From contig NC_081406.1 of NCBI RefSeq assembly GCF_030272615.1, forward strand, positions 397,692,439-397,745,938: 53,500 bases of DNA, written 5' to 3'. A program made the translations under genes and the position numbers. The notes beneath the pieces are model-generated. The model ran no database searches. It was not told the DNA's origin and was given only the letters and a program-made list of their open reading frames with translations. Numbering within the stretch: the first letter of the stretch is position 1; the number at the start of each line of letters is the position of its first letter. This DNA comes from Cryptomeria japonica (lineage: Eukaryota > Streptophyta > Pinopsida > Cupressales > Cupressaceae). This document shows, one piece after another, positions 21,841 through 34,245 of the stretch.

Positions 21841-23062
21841 GATAACTAGAATCAGTTTTATCAGAACTGGTAATTAGGACTTTAATTGGTAAAAGATAGA
21901 TAGTATTATATTTTGACAATCGGTACAAGAAATCTATGAAGAATGGGATGATGTAGTTTTGTAGGAACAATGAAGGCTGATAGATGAAGTTATGTTTGTG
22001 ACCACATGTGCAAATTTGATTGGATGAATAAGATCTGATTGACATAACATGTATTTTGACTAAGACTTAACCGGTAGTGATGAAAATCACTCAGATCAGT
22101 AAATCGACACATAATTAGATTTGTTGAGTCGGTGTCTGACATAACTAGAGCGTGCAATGAAAGATTGTCTACATGCATTGAACCTAGGGAATTGTAACAA
22201 GGTTCTAGCCAACCTAATGATGATTTTAAATGTGTGATGAAGTATTAATGGATATATGAGTATGAGTTTGATAGTGTGAAAGATTATTAGCGAATGTTTT
22301 ATCTCTGATAGTGCGGTGATCAGAGGACTTGAGAGATGAAGTATATGTGATGTTGTAATGTTATGAAGTGGATCTTATTAGACACTGAAGGTGTTATACT
22401 AAGATCATTTGTACTTGTTGTCTCATTAATAGTTGCAACAAGAAAATCCTCTTACAAGGTCACTCCTAATAGGGTGCACTCGGATCCTAACAGGTCTGAT
22501 CATTAAATCCTCTAACTAGGTGACACATTAACTTTTGTTTGCAAATCCCAGTAACTTGGGTAGCTTCTAATAGGGCTGATCCTCACAGGCCTTTTTGTTA
22601 AGCTCTTAATCGAGCTTAGACACTTCTAACAGGGTGTGCCCCTAACTTGGTGTTGTAGACCTTAACTGATCATATCTCTATATTGTAGATAGTGGATCTT
22701 TGTGGGTACCTACTCCCATCATGGTTTTTCCCATTTGGGTTTTCCATGTATAAAATCTTGTGTCATGTGGTTTATGCTTTATGTGGTGATTGCATAGTTG
22801 GTGTTATTTCTTATATGCCTATTAAGATTGAAGTTGGTGAAATTTATAATCAGATTTGTATTGTTTCTACTTGCACTAATTCACCCCCCCCTCTCAGTAC
22901 CTTATAAGTTCATCAACATCCTCCATCTCTTTGCCTGACCCTTAAACTGATTTAGTTCTATAGCTCTAGGTGATCAATCCATGGCACTATGAATAGTCAT
23001 CATGTTGGTCTGTATTTTTCGCTGTCCTTTTATAGTCTTAGTGCTATATTGTGCTCATAACA
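21841..23062 (+). repeat. LTR A, copy 1, 5'-truncated
   Basis: Matches 30029-31248, lacking the first 169 bases of the full LTR. Ends CATAACA before a primer-binding site. Contains the shared LTR motif (22721-22764) and a C-rich tract near 22884. The ORF at 22692-22907 is conserved in copy 2 only because the LTR sequence is nearly the same; it shows no domain. Confidence 0.75.
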
Positions 23063-23063
23063 G

Positions 23064-23075
23064 TGGTATTAGAGC
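23064..23075 (+). other. Primer-binding site after LTR A, copy 1
   Basis: TGGTATTAGAGC one base after the LTR end; one C-to-T from the usual TGGTATCAGAGC. Confidence 0.7.
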
Positions 23076-25609
23076 TTAGTGTTGAGGTTTATGCTTTGCA
23101 TGAACTATTCCTTTTACATGGCTATATTTTTTACACATTGACAACCTAAATATCTTTGAGATGACCTTGTGCAATGAAGGATGATCATGCTCAATGTTGT
23201 TCAAATTTTCTTGACTTTGGTAGCATGTTATCTTTAAGTTTTCACTGTCATTGTGCTTTGGATCTCTTTGCTGATTTACCTTTTCAGTGTTTTCTTACTG
23301 AATAGACCGCCTTATCCATATTGCAACAAAGTGTAACATGACTGTCCTATTTCTTTTTTACTGTCAAAATATCCCACTATCCATTTGTTAATATATGCTC
23401 ATTGTTCGTTATCATTTTGACTGTGTTCTCAACTCCTATTCCCATGTCACTGTCACTATATTTTTGTTTTTTTACTGTCATATTTGAGACTTCCTTGTTA
23501 CTGAAGTCATGGATGGTATTAATAGTTGTGACTTTCATTATGATTAGATTGTGGACTGCAATTTTAAGTATTTTTGGTCATTGTTGTCAAATTTGCATTC
23601 ATCTTTAAACTCAAAGCACACTCAAGAAATATTTGAATTTTTTCAGCCTTATGACTGTCATCATTAGGATCCTTCTTATCATAATTATTTATTCAATCTC
23701 ATGCAATCATTGTGTTTTGGCTGTGTGGTATGACTATCATCACATGTTGTATGACTATAGCAAGTCCTTTAGCTCATGATTGTCTATCTATTCAATGCTC
23801 TTTGTTTCTCCCTTTTATTACATAAGTTGTCTAATGGTTGTTCTTCACCTATTTGCCCTATTTTGTCCTTACATCACTATCAAGAATGAGTGCACACCCT
23901 ATGTCTTGTTGCCTTAGTGCATTGATTTATGACTGTCATGAAAGTTAATATTTTGTATTGAACCTGTGTATGGGTTCACACTTTAGTTTTCACTATACCA
24001 TGTTGTGAAAGTCATTGGGCTAAGGGGATATGATCCTTATTGTTTCTCAGATTGTAGTTGCAAAGAACATTCATCTTATGGCTTTATTTTTCTGCAACAT
24101 TAACCACATTTATTTGCTCTAAATATTTAAGACAAGTCTTAATAATTATGAAAAGCTTTGAGTCTATACTTTGAACTGTTGTAACTTTGTTAATGACTCC
24201 CTTTTTGGAAATATGTCTATCCTCTGTTTATTTTCTATAGCTTCTCATATCCTGGGCTATAAATACCTTATACCATGATGAATCTATGCATGATTCTTTA
24301 TTATCTTTGTCTTTATGTCCTTCTCATAGATTAAAATCTTTATAATTTTACTGTCTTGATGAGTTGATTAGCAGTATATTCTCTTTGTGTTTATATGTTT
24401 GCCTTTGTAAAACACTGTTCTTCACACCTACTAGCTACATGGATTGTCCTCTAAGCATATTCATTGGGTTAGGACTGAAAATGCTTCTCTTTTGTGTTGT
24501 TACTACTGATATACTCCATGATTTGTAAATATCATCTATGAATATTTGATGGCTAAACTCAGAGGTGTTTGTGTATGACTGCTAATGAGCAGTTTCCTTG
24601 TGCATACATCTCTTGGGGTCCTCTCAATTATGGCCCAGATGGTCTTGCAATACTACCTTTCTAATGACTGTATTTCTTATTCACCATTTGGATTTAGAAC
24701 TTGAAGAATATGATAGTTCCTTACAAAAATTCATGAATATTCACTGTTATATATGTTGTTGAATACTCTGTGCTATGCATGACTATAGAAAGCTATATTT
24801 TCACTATGGGATACCTTCTCTAAGGATTGCAACACAATGACTCTATTTTTTTAGGGTTTGAGAGCTCATAATTGGCTATTAACCATATTTTGTTGGGGCT
24901 ACACTTTTGTTGTTGCTCTCACAGTCTTTGTTAAGAAGCAAATGTTCCTCTAAAATGGGTAACTTCTTAACTGCTCTTGGATGATATTATGATAGTGATA
25001 AAATAGAATTGTCCCTTTGTGTTCATGAAAACTTGTAGCTTTCATTGTATAAGGCTTTTAAGACTATCATATTCATTATTTGGATGTCTTTTTTTCTGTA
25101 TCAGTCATATCATGACTGTCATGATCTTATTTTTTTCATTTACATGATGGCTCTAGCTAGTTGTTTCTCATTAAGTGCAATCATGTTCATTATTGTATAT
25201 ACGACCATTGAGTGACAATTTATACTGTCATTGAGTGTCAGTACATGGGACTATGTATGTGATTGTACCCCATGTCTGGTGATTGATTAGTGTCACCCTA
25301 TGAGTGATGACTGGTATGATGAGCTCAACCCTTGGGGATCCCATTTTAACCCACATACTTTATATTTATGAAATGGAAATCTATTCTATTCCTACACAAT
25401 GAACAAACAAGTTAGATAAAACATGATACTCATTTCTATCTCATGGCACCTTCTTTGTGTTAATTCCTTCGCTTCTAAATCTGACATCCTAACTATTTAG
25501 ACATAAATTTTGGTATTCTTATGCAGATAGACTATGTTTTTTGATGAGTTTGAGTGTGAAAATATGGTTATTCTCATTTCTCTAACATATTTTAAAAAAT
25601 CTCTTGCAG
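23076..25609 (+). other. Long non-coding interval
   Basis: No gene of retroviral type follows the primer-binding site, which is odd for an autonomous element. The sequence is T-rich with many GACTGTCAT/TGACTGT phrases and looks like intron or intergenic DNA. It ends in a pyrimidine-rich stretch and CTCTTGCAG, a splice-acceptor-like sequence before the exon-like piece. Confidence 0.45.
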
Positions 25610-25706
25610 GTATTTATGTACTGGGAGTGGAAGAAACTGAAGATGGACAAGAAGATGAAGATCCAACCACTCCTTCAAGCTCAGGCTCATCATTCCAGGC
25701 AATGAC
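25610..25706 (+). other. Exon-like piece, copy 1 (donor lost)
   Basis: After a TTGCAG acceptor-like site the frame reads ...GVEETEDGQEDEDPTTPSSS..., acidic and Ser/Pro-rich. The same peptide is kept in copy 2, where a GT donor follows; here the corresponding bases are CAAGT, so the donor is gone. Possibly an exon of a host gene carried inside the LTR A interval. Family not recognised. Confidence 0.35.
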
Positions 25707-26012
25707 AAGTCACCCTACTATAATTCTCATTCTTTCATTTGTTTATATAGATTAGGTTGTGTAACTGTATGATAATGTATGTCTATAGCTTAGTCATCTA
25801 TTCCCATGACTTGTGTGGGACATCTTACACATTTCTTTTAATACAAAAGCTATTTCTATGCAATCTTTTGGTGTTATTTGCTTGAAATACTTGCATATGC
25901 GAAATGAAATTGAACTTTTAAAACATGATGTGCACAATGAATACACTTTTAATTTTTTTTTGTGTACCTTTCTTCAAATGCAATATGTAAGACCTATAAT
26001 AGGCCACCAAAT
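25707..26012 (+). other. 3'-UTR-like or intron-like sequence
   Basis: No gene. T-rich sequence with TAG closing the exon-like frame soon after, then phrases such as TTTCTTTTAATACAAAAG that would suit a transcript end. It ends at the antisense gag. Confidence 0.3.
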
Positions 26013-27174
26013 TTACCTATAGAGAAATTTGGTAATAGTTCCATCATCGGATTCAGGTGTGGATCCATTCTACACATTAGAATCATCTTTCTTAACCCAT
26101 ATCTTTTTATGCTAATCTATTATTTCCTCTACCTTTTCTTTGTCTTTCTCATCTGATTTGTTCTTGTTTACCAGACCATTGTTCCTGCTTCTGTAATATT
26201 TTGCGATGTGACCTGGTTTGTTACATGCATGGAAAACAATATTTCTCTGCATAGGCATGAAATTCATCTAATTTGGTCTCATCCTACATTAGCAAGAGAT
26301 ATGTCCAAACATCCCACATGCAAAACATATCTTGTTCTGAAAAATGTTCATCATTTTGCACATGTTTGACTTGTGACCAAAATTCTTGCATTTAAAACAC
26401 TGACCAGTAAAGGTAGAAATATTATTCATCGTCCCATTATTCATCCCACTTCTGCATTGATTTTCCATATGACCAAATCTATTGCAAGTAAAACATCTAC
26501 CATTGAATGTATAAGCATTTGGCTGTCTTATCAGAGGATTCCTATTCTTCTGATTATTAGACTTTTCATTGCTTTGTCCAGAACTAGAGGATTCTCCTTT
26601 CTCATATCCAAGTCCTCTTGTGTCCTTTCCATGTCTCACTTTCGATTATCTCATCAAGCATTTTTGAGATTTCCTTGAATTTCTCCTTGTAAGAATTAGC
26701 AATAGAAAGCTCATCTATCAGAATTGTGATTTGTCTTTCAAGTTCTTGACCTTCATTTTTGGATTGTGCCAGTTCAAGCCTCAGCTGATCAATCTCATAA
26801 GTTAGTTTGTAACATTCATCCGCTCTATCTTTTATTGATTGAGTTAATATTTATTCATTCTTCTTGCGGTCTTCAATCTCCTTTGTCAGTTTCATAATAG
26901 TGGATTGCATCTCATTCTTTAGAACAAAATTCTCTCTAGCAAGCTTTTCACATTCATCAATCTTGTCCTCATTTTCTGTGCTTTGTTTTTCTTTCTCTTT
27001 CAGTTTGTCCATAGGCTCTTCCCTCTTGTATCTTGAAGTTCTCACTTGTTATTTTAATGTAACAATGAAACCTTCAACTACACTTAGGTTTCTCTTTAAG
27101 GAACTTACTTCTTTCCTTGTTGAATGAAGGTCTTCAAGTGCCACGCTAAGTTTTCTCTGCAAACCAGAGTCCAT
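26013..27174 (-). pseudogene. Antisense copia-type gag, four zinc knuckles (copy 1)
   Basis: Minus strand. It starts at ATG 27174, about 50 bases after the primer-binding site of LTR C. The N-terminal half is coiled coil, broken by a stop after the first 43 residues and another near 26848. The C-terminal half has three intact knuckles (CFTCNRFGHMENQC, CFKCKNFGHKSNMC, CFACGMFGHISC) and a fourth that has lost its first and last Cys (HACNKPGHIAKYY), followed by an acidic tail ending near 26013. No protease or pol follows and no 3' LTR is seen, so the element is cut off here. Confidence 0.75.
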
Positions 27175-27224
27175 TATTTCAATCTTCTGGACCTCAAGCT
27201 GTTATGCTTTCTTGGAGGAACCAA

Positions 27225-27236
27225 GCTTTGATACCA
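27225..27236 (-). other. Primer-binding site of antisense element C, copy 1
   Basis: On the minus strand TGGTATCAAAGC, one change from the usual site, between the end of LTR C and gag. Confidence 0.7.
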
Positions 27237-27238
27237 AT

Positions 27239-28401
27239 TGTTGGAATCAATGAACACTAGGGGGGGGGAATCAATATTCTCCAACTTTCAAACTTGTTAT
27301 TCTAAATCTTTAACCACTAGATGTATAAGAAGGAAAGCAAAGTGCAACAACACAAAACAAGTAACCATGTAACCATAACACCAATATTTTTACGTGGAAA
27401 TCCAAAAGGAAAAAACCACAGTGGGATTTGAACCCATAATATTATTCCACTATGGTCAGTAGCAAACCAATATTACAAATCCTGGGGAATGCAATTACAT
27501 TCAGGCACACTGCCTAGAGCTCACTACTCAATTACAAAAATAGGGCTACAACCCTGGAGGAAGGCTCACTGCCTTACAAGTGATTAAAAAAGGATTACAC
27601 TGAGTGATGAACTATAAAATATAATCTAACTATGCCACAAACAAGCTTCGATTGGGCTTAAGTGATCTATTCTGACTGATATAATGATTTGCCTTGTTCT
27701 GCTCCGCAACTACTCACCGGATCATCAAAAATAAGGATGTGCATGTGAAATTGCTCTCAATATCTCCTAAAACCATTGCATACATCATTACCACACACAA
27801 ATATATGAACCAAGTCAATCTTATATATCCACACCAAAAAAAATGATCTTCCACAAGTTGGCTTCACCAAATATAAAAAAACAAAATGTGTCGCTGCAAG
27901 TCAGCTTAGATATTTTACCGAGCCATATTCCAGACCCAAAATAAATGATCACACACTTTCTATAGATCTCATCAAACTTCTCAAACACATCACCAATCAC
28001 CGAATTCAACGCTAAGAATCCAGTCACATGTTATACCACCAAACATGAAGAATAATCTATTTTACTGCTCTACCGAATATCAGACCTTCAATTAAGCATA
28101 GGAATCAACACTAGAGGGTGGCTTATCATGATAATCTACTTCATATACCAAACCAACTAATCATTGATCATCAAAATGAAAACCTACTTCACTAGAAATG
28201 AGAATGATCACAAAAATGTATACTGAACTTCACTGATAGTCTTAATCTAGATATACTTTATCCAAGACATCTGGTTAGCCAAAACTACATACCAGATTAG
28301 ATCAGTAGTCTAAGTTGCCATCAATGACAACTCCTAAGAATCTATAAGCATCAGGAAATGCCAATATTCATTGGGAATCAATAGAACATCAAATGCCAAC
28401 A
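27239..28401 (-). repeat. LTR C, copy 1
   Basis: On the minus strand it runs TGTTGGCATTTGATG ... TTGATTCCAACA, with TG/CA ends and TGTTGG/CCAACA inverted tips, 1163 bp. It carries a long C-run (plus-strand Gs at 27259-27267) and the shared LTR motif (27381-27420). It shares its first 13 bases with LTR A. Gag follows on the same strand, so this is a 5' LTR. Confidence 0.8.
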
Positions 28402-28990
28402 CACCTTTGCAATCACACCTTGGATCAGCTTTTTAGATGACCTTTGCAAGTTAACACCTTGGGCGGCATTTTGAGAGACCATTGCAACATTTCTTGAATG
28501 TGGATTTTGAGAGCACCATTTCAAGTTTGATCTTGGGCAGATTTTTGAGGTACCATTGCAACTTTATCACCAAGTCATAATTTTAAGGGAGCATTGCAAG
28601 TTGACATCTTGGTGGAATTTCAAGACCCCATTGTAATTAAACATCTTGGCCGATTTTAGGGATAGCATTGCAAGTCTTTATCAGGTCAACATTTTAGATG
28701 ACCTTTGCGACTCATTCTTGAAGTCAGATTTTCAAATCACTATTGCAATTTGATTATTGGGGTGACCTTTCTTGAAATCTTGGCAAGGTATGATGGAGGC
28801 AACATTTGAGGATACCATTATAATTCCTCACCTTAGGCAGCATTTTGGGGACCTCTTTGCAATATTTGCTTGAAGGCAAAAATTCAAGGCACCTTTGCAA
28901 GTCATTCCTTAGTCGGACAAATCAAAGACCTTTGTCACTTGGTGGTTGGATCAACTAATTTTGCTAGCTTTGCAATCCTTTTGTATTCCA
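28402..28990. repeat. Degenerate minisatellite of about 37 bp, about 15 units (copy 1)
   Basis: Repeated pattern ACC(A/T)TTGCAA, about 8 variable bases, CTTGG, then CATTTTGAGAG or variants, at roughly 37-bp steps. Clear units start near 28403, 28440, 28478, 28513, 28550, 28588 and 28624. Its left end touches the outer end of LTR C. No coding content. Confidence 0.75.
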
Positions 28991-29463
28991 TAGTATTGTC
29001 AATATTTTGAGACTAAGTTTACCTTATATTCATATTTTAGGCAAATCATGTTTCAAAAATTTATCTTTTGTCAAAACCTTCTTCACCAAATTGACCGTCT
29101 TAGGTTCCTTCACACTAAGTGTTGAAATTTCAATGCAAATGAGACAAAAATTCATTCATGTTCCTCATGCTCTCTTCAAACCCTAATTGACCTAAGCTAA
29201 GAGATTTTGATAATTTATATCTCAACTTCTGTATTTCATCCTTAGTCATGGTGATTGGAATTTCTCTAAGACAAAGGGAATCTTCACCTTGCAGTCTAAT
29301 CTTAGTATGCTAACTATCTGAAGCTTTTGGAGGGAAAATATAGTGTTGTACCTTGCTTTGTCCTAAAGTGAGAGACTTGATTAACCCCTGAACAACTACA
29401 AACAAAATGCTAATATAAAAGATTTAACAACAACCAACAACTAAGCTAAGACAACTAACCTAG
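28991..29463. other. Non-coding spacer
   Basis: Nothing recognisable; unique-looking sequence present again at 37226-37699. Confidence 0.4.
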
Positions 29464-29667
29464 AAAGCGAAAAAAGTGGGGTCCATATTTGCAATGGGGC
29501 GATGTGTGAAAATGTCACAACAGGTCTCATAACCACCTGCAAGAAAATTCCTCCAACAATCCTCACTAGTCATGAAGAGGATCTAACTATCGAATGGTGC
29601 AAAGAGATGGCAACAGTTGGACATGGACTGGAGATTGTCAATTTGAAGGCAAAGGTCACTCAAATTT
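29464..29667 (+). pseudogene. Truncated N-terminus of pogo/jerky-type transposase (copy 1)
   Basis: Reads SHEEDLTIEWCKEMATVGHGL, the CENPB-type helix-turn-helix of pogo/jerky-like transposases. The same sequence opens the fuller copy at 37700. Homology stops at CAAATTT (29661-29667), after which the sequence switches to the 3' untranslated region of a copia element. Confidence 0.7.
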
Positions 29668-29847
29668 ATTTTCGTGGCTGGCATTGTTGTTAAAGGGGAG
29701 TAATAGTTAAGAGTCAGTCAAAATTTTGTATGTAATGTAAAGAGGGAGTAATAGGAGTAATTGCTAAGGGGGAGTACATGTCATATAGTCAATTTTTGTA
29801 TTGTACACTTAGTTGACAATTTTTTTCTAAGTGTTGCCATCATTGTG
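29668..29847 (+). other. 3' end of the LTR A element
   Basis: Contains three polypurine-like tracts (near 29685, 29740-29755 and 29770) before the true one, embedded in non-coding sequence. The phrase GGCATTGTTGTTAAAGGGG matches the 3' untranslated region of copia B (about 12814-12830), so the two families are related. Found only here, between the two duplication copies. Confidence 0.55.
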
Positions 29848-29858
29848 AAAGGGGAAGA
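29848..29858 (+). other. Polypurine tract before LTR A
   Basis: AAAGGGGAAGA one base before the TG of the LTR, the same spacing as in copia B. Confidence 0.75.
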
Positions 29859-29859
29859 T

Positions 29860-31248
29860 TGTTGGCATTTGATCATTTGATCTTAACTGATAATTGATTG
29901 TTTGCTTGATGCAACTAGTACATGTTTGATTAGATTGTTGTATGATGACTATGTTGTATGTTGTCATTGATGGAAACCATGTTTTTACAGTCATCTAAGT
30001 CCTATAGGTCAACTGACAAGGCTTAACCGATAACTAGAGAGTTTTATCAAAACCGGTAAATAGGAATTTAATCGGTAAAAGACAGACAATATTATATTCC
30101 GACAATCGGTACAAGAAATCTATGAAGAATGGGATGATGCGGTTTTGTAGCAACAATGAAGGCTAATAGATGAAGTTATGTTTGTGACCACATGTGCAGA
30201 TTTGATCGGATGAATGAGATCTGATTGACATAGCATGTATTTTGACTGAGACTTAACCGATGGTGATGAAAATCTTTCAGATCGGTAAATCGACATATAA
30301 TTGGATTTGTTGTGTCTGTGGTTGACATAACTAAAGCGTACAATGAAAGATTGTCTACATGCATTGAACCTAGGGAATTGTAACAAGGTTCTAGCTGACC
30401 TAATGATGATTTTAAATGTGTGATGAAGTATGAAAGGATATATGAGTATGAGTTTGATAGTGTGAAAGAATATTAGCGAATGTTTTATCTTTGATAGTGC
30501 GGTGATCAGAGGACTTGAGAGATGAAGTATATGTGATGTTGTAATGTTATGAAGTGGATCTTATTAGACATTGAAGGTGTTATACTAAGATCATTTGTAC
30601 TTGTTGTCTCCCTAATAGTTGCAACAAGAAAATCCTCTTTCAAGGTCACTCCTAACAGGGTGCAGTCGGATCCTAACAGGTCTGATCATTAAATCCTCTA
30701 ACCAGGTGACACATTAACTTGTGTTTGCAAATCCCAGTAACTTGGGTAGCTCCTAATAGGGATGATCCTCATAGGCCTTTTTGTTAAGCTCTTAACTAAG
30801 CTTAGACACTTCTAATAGGCTGTGCCCCTAACTGGGTGTTGTAGACCTTAACCGGTCAGATCTCTATACTGCAGATAGTGGATCTTTGTGGGTACCTACT
30901 CCCATCATGGTTTTTCCCATTTGGGTTTTCCATGTATAAAATCTTGTGTCATGTGGTTTATGCTTTATGTGGTGATTGCATAGTTGGTGTTATTTCTTAT
31001 ATGCCTATTAAGATTGAAGTTGGTGAAATTTATAATCAGATTTGTATTGTTTCTACTTGCACTAATTCACCCCCCCCTCTCAGTACCTTATAAGTTCATC
31101 AACATCCTCCATCTCTTTGCCTGACCCTTAAACTGATTTAGTTCTATAGATCTAGGTGATCAATCCATGGCACTATGAATAGTCATCATGTTGGGCTGTA
31201 TTTTTCGCTGTCCTTTTATAGTCTTAGTGCTATATTGTGCTCATAACA
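29860..31248 (+). repeat. LTR A, full length (1389 bp)
   Basis: TGTTGGCATTTGATC ... CTCATAACA. It is preceded by a polypurine tract, as a 3' LTR should be, and followed by a primer-binding site, as a 5' LTR should be. It therefore appears to be shared by two tandem elements. From 30029 it belongs to duplication copy 2. Related copies: 6223-7062 and 21841-23062. Shared LTR motif at 30907-30950. Confidence 0.8.
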
Positions 31249-31249
31249 G

Positions 31250-31261
31250 TGGTATTAGAGC
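31250..31261 (+). other. Primer-binding site after LTR A, copy 2
   Basis: TGGTATTAGAGC, same as 23064-23075. Confidence 0.7.
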
Positions 31262-33842
31262 TTAGTGTTGAGATTTATGCTTTGCATGAACTATTCCTTT
31301 TACATGGCTATATTTTTTACACATTGACAACCTAAATATCTTTGAGATGACCTTGTGCAATGAAGGATGATCATGCTCAATGTTGTTCAAATTTTCTTGA
31401 CTTTGGTAGCATGTTATCTTTAAGTTTTCACTGTCATTGTGCTTTGGATCTCTTTGCTAATTTACCCTTTCAGTCTTTTTTTATTGAATAGACTGCCTCA
31501 TCCATATTGCAACAAAGTGTAACATGACTGTCCTATTTCTTTTTTACTGTCAAAATATCCCACTATCCATTTGTTAATATATGCTCACTGTTCGTTATCA
31601 TTTTGACTATGTTCTCAACTCCTATTCCCATGTCATTGTCACTATATTTTTCTTTTTTTACTGTCATATTTTAGACTTCCTTGTTATTGAATTCATGGAT
31701 GGTATTAATAGTTGTGGCTTTCATTACGATTAGATTGTGGACTGCAATTTTAAATATTTTTGGTCGTTGTTGTCAAATTTGCATTCATCTTTAAACTCAA
31801 AGCACACTCAAGAAATATTTAAATTTTTTCATCCTTATGACTATCATCATTAGGATCCTTCTTGTCATAATTCTATATTCATTCTCATGCAATCATTGTG
31901 TTTTGGCTGTGTGGTATGACTGTCATCACATGTTGTGTGACTGTCATCACATGTTGTATGACTGTCGCAAGTCCTTTAGCTCATGATTGTTTGTCTATTT
32001 AGTGCTCTTTGTTTCTCCCTTTTATTACATAAGTTGTCTAATGGTTGTTCTTCACCTATTTGCCCTATTTTGTCCTTACATCAGTATCAAGAATGAGTGC
32101 ACACCCTATGTCTTGTTGCCTTAGTGCATTGATTTATGACTGTCATAAAACTCTGAAAGTTAATATTTTGTATTAGGGTTCACACTTTATTTTTCACTAT
32201 ACCATGTTGTGAAAGTCATTGGGCTAAGGGGATATGATCCTTATTATTTCTCAGATTGCAGTTGCAAAGAACATTCATCTTATGGCTTTATTTTTCTGCA
32301 ACATTAACTACATTTATTTGCTCTAAATATTTAAGACAAGTCTTAATAATTATGAAAAGCTTTGATTCTATACTTTGGACTGTTGTAACTATGTTAATGA
32401 CTCCCTTTTTGGAAATATGTCTATCCTCTGTTTATTTTCTATTGCTTCTCATATCCTGGGCTATAAATACCTTATACCATGATGAATCTATGCATGATTC
32501 TTTATGATCTTTGTCTTTATGTCCTTCTCATAGATTAGAATCTTTATTATTTTATTGTCTTGAAGAGTTGATTAGCAGTATATTCTCTTTGTGTTTATAT
32601 GTTTGTCTTTGAAACACCATTCTTCACACCTACTAGCTACATGGATTGTCCTCTAAGCATATTCATTTGGTTAGGACTGAAAATTCTTCTCTTTTGTGTT
32701 GTTACTACTGATATACTCCATGATTTGTAAATATCATCTATGAATATTTGATGGCTAACTTTCTTCATTTTTCTTGAATACAAATCTTTACTCAGAGGTG
32801 TTTGTGTATGACTGCTAATGAGCAGTCTCCCTGTGCATACATCTCTTGGGGTCCTCTCAATTGTGGCCAAGATGGTCTTACAATACTACCTTTCTAATGA
32901 CTGTATTTCTTATTCACTGTTTGGATTTAGAACTTGAAGAATATGATTGTTCCTTACAAAAATTCATGAATATTCACTGTTATATATGTTGTTGAATACT
33001 CTGTGCTATGCATGACTATAGAAAGCTATATTTGCACTATGGGATACCTTCTCTAAGGATTGCAACACTATGGCTCTATTTTTGTAGGGTTTGAGAGCTC
33101 ATAATTGGCTGTTAACCATATTTTGTTGGGGCTGCACTTTTGTTGTTGCTCTCACAGTCTTTTTTAAGAAGCAAATGTTGCTCTAAAGTGGGTAACTTCT
33201 TAACTACTCTTGGATGATATTATGATAGTGATAAAATAGGATTGTCCCTTTGTGTTCATAAAACCTTGTAGCTTTTATTCTATAAGGCTTTTAAGACTAT
33301 CATATTCATTATTTGGATGTCTTTTTTTCTGTATCAGTCATATCATGATTGTCATGATCTTATTTCTTTCATTTACATGATGGATCTAGTTAGTTGTTTC
33401 TCATTAAGTGCAATCATGTTCATTATTGTATATACGACCATTGAGTGACAGTTTATACTGTCATTGAGTATCAGTACATGCAACTATGTATGTGATTGTA
33501 CCCCATGTCTGGTGATTGATTAGTGTCACCCTGTGAGTGATGACTGATATGATGAACTCAACTCTTGGGGATCCCATTTTAACCCACATACTTGATATTT
33601 ATGTAATGGAAATCTGTTCTATTCCTGCACAATGAACAAACAAGTTAGATATAACGTGATACTCATTTCTATCTCATGGCACCTTCTTTGTGTTAATTCC
33701 TTTGCTTCTAAATCTGATATCCTAATAGTTTAGACATATATTTTGGTATTCTTATGCAGATAGAGTATGTATTTTGATGAGTTTGAGTGTGAAAGTATGA
33801 TTATTCTCATTTCTCTAACATATTTTTTTAAATCTCTTGCAG
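31262..33842 (+). other. Long non-coding interval (copy 2)
   Basis: Counterpart of 23076-25609. No gene seen. Ends in a pyrimidine-rich tract and TTGCAG. Confidence 0.45.
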
Positions 33843-33940
33843 GTATTGATGTAATGGGAGTGGAAGAAACCGAAGATGGACAAGAAGATGAAGATCCAAC
33901 CACTCCTTCAAGCTCAGGCTCATCATTCCAGGCAATGAAG
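33843..33940 (+). other. Exon-like piece, copy 2 (acceptor and donor present)
   Basis: 98 bases between a pyrimidine tract plus CTCTTGCAG and a GT. The frame reads GIDVMGVEETEDGQEDEDP and continues TTPSSSGSSFQAMK, ending on a whole codon. Both splice-like borders are intact, unlike copy 1. Likely an exon caught in the repeat; function unknown. Confidence 0.4.
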
Positions 33941-34245
33941 GTTCACCCTACTATCATTCTCATTCTTTCATTTGTTTATATAATTTAGGTTGTGTAACTG
34001 TATGAGAATGTATGTCTATAGCTTAGTCATCTATTCCCACGACTTGTGTGGGACATCTTACACATTTCTTGTAATACAAAAGTTATTTCTATGCAATCTT
34101 TTGGTGTTATTTGCTTGAAATACTTGCATATGCGAAATGAACTTGAACTTTTAAAATGTGATGTGCACAATGAATAAACTTTTAAAAAAAATTTGTGTAC
34201 CTTTCTTCAAATGCAATATGTAAGGCCTATAACAGGCCACCAAAT
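33941..34245 (+). other. 3'-UTR-like or intron-like sequence (copy 2)
   Basis: Counterpart of 25707-26012; no gene. Confidence 0.3.

Larger units (their letters stand above)
21841..29667 (+). repeat. Tandem duplication, copy 1
   Basis: Matches 30029-37904 along its whole length, with an offset growing from 8186 to 8237 through small indels. Contents in order: truncated LTR A, long non-coding DNA with an exon-like piece, antisense gag and LTR C, 37-bp minisatellite, unique spacer and the first part of a transposase. By eye the copies differ at a few positions per 100 bases. Copy 1 ends inside the transposase at CAAATTT. Confidence 0.85.

Noticed and set aside
28402-28990. CRISPR-like array (repeats with spacers of similar length)
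   Set aside because: Units of about 37 bp vary along their whole length with no constant repeat and no unique spacers, no cas genes, and the DNA is from a plant. A degenerate minisatellite explains it.
22692-31093. 71-codon ORF conserved at 22692-22907 and 30878-31093
   Set aside because: Same protein twice only because LTR A is duplicated with few changes; the frame crosses the LTR motif and C-rich tract and has no domain.
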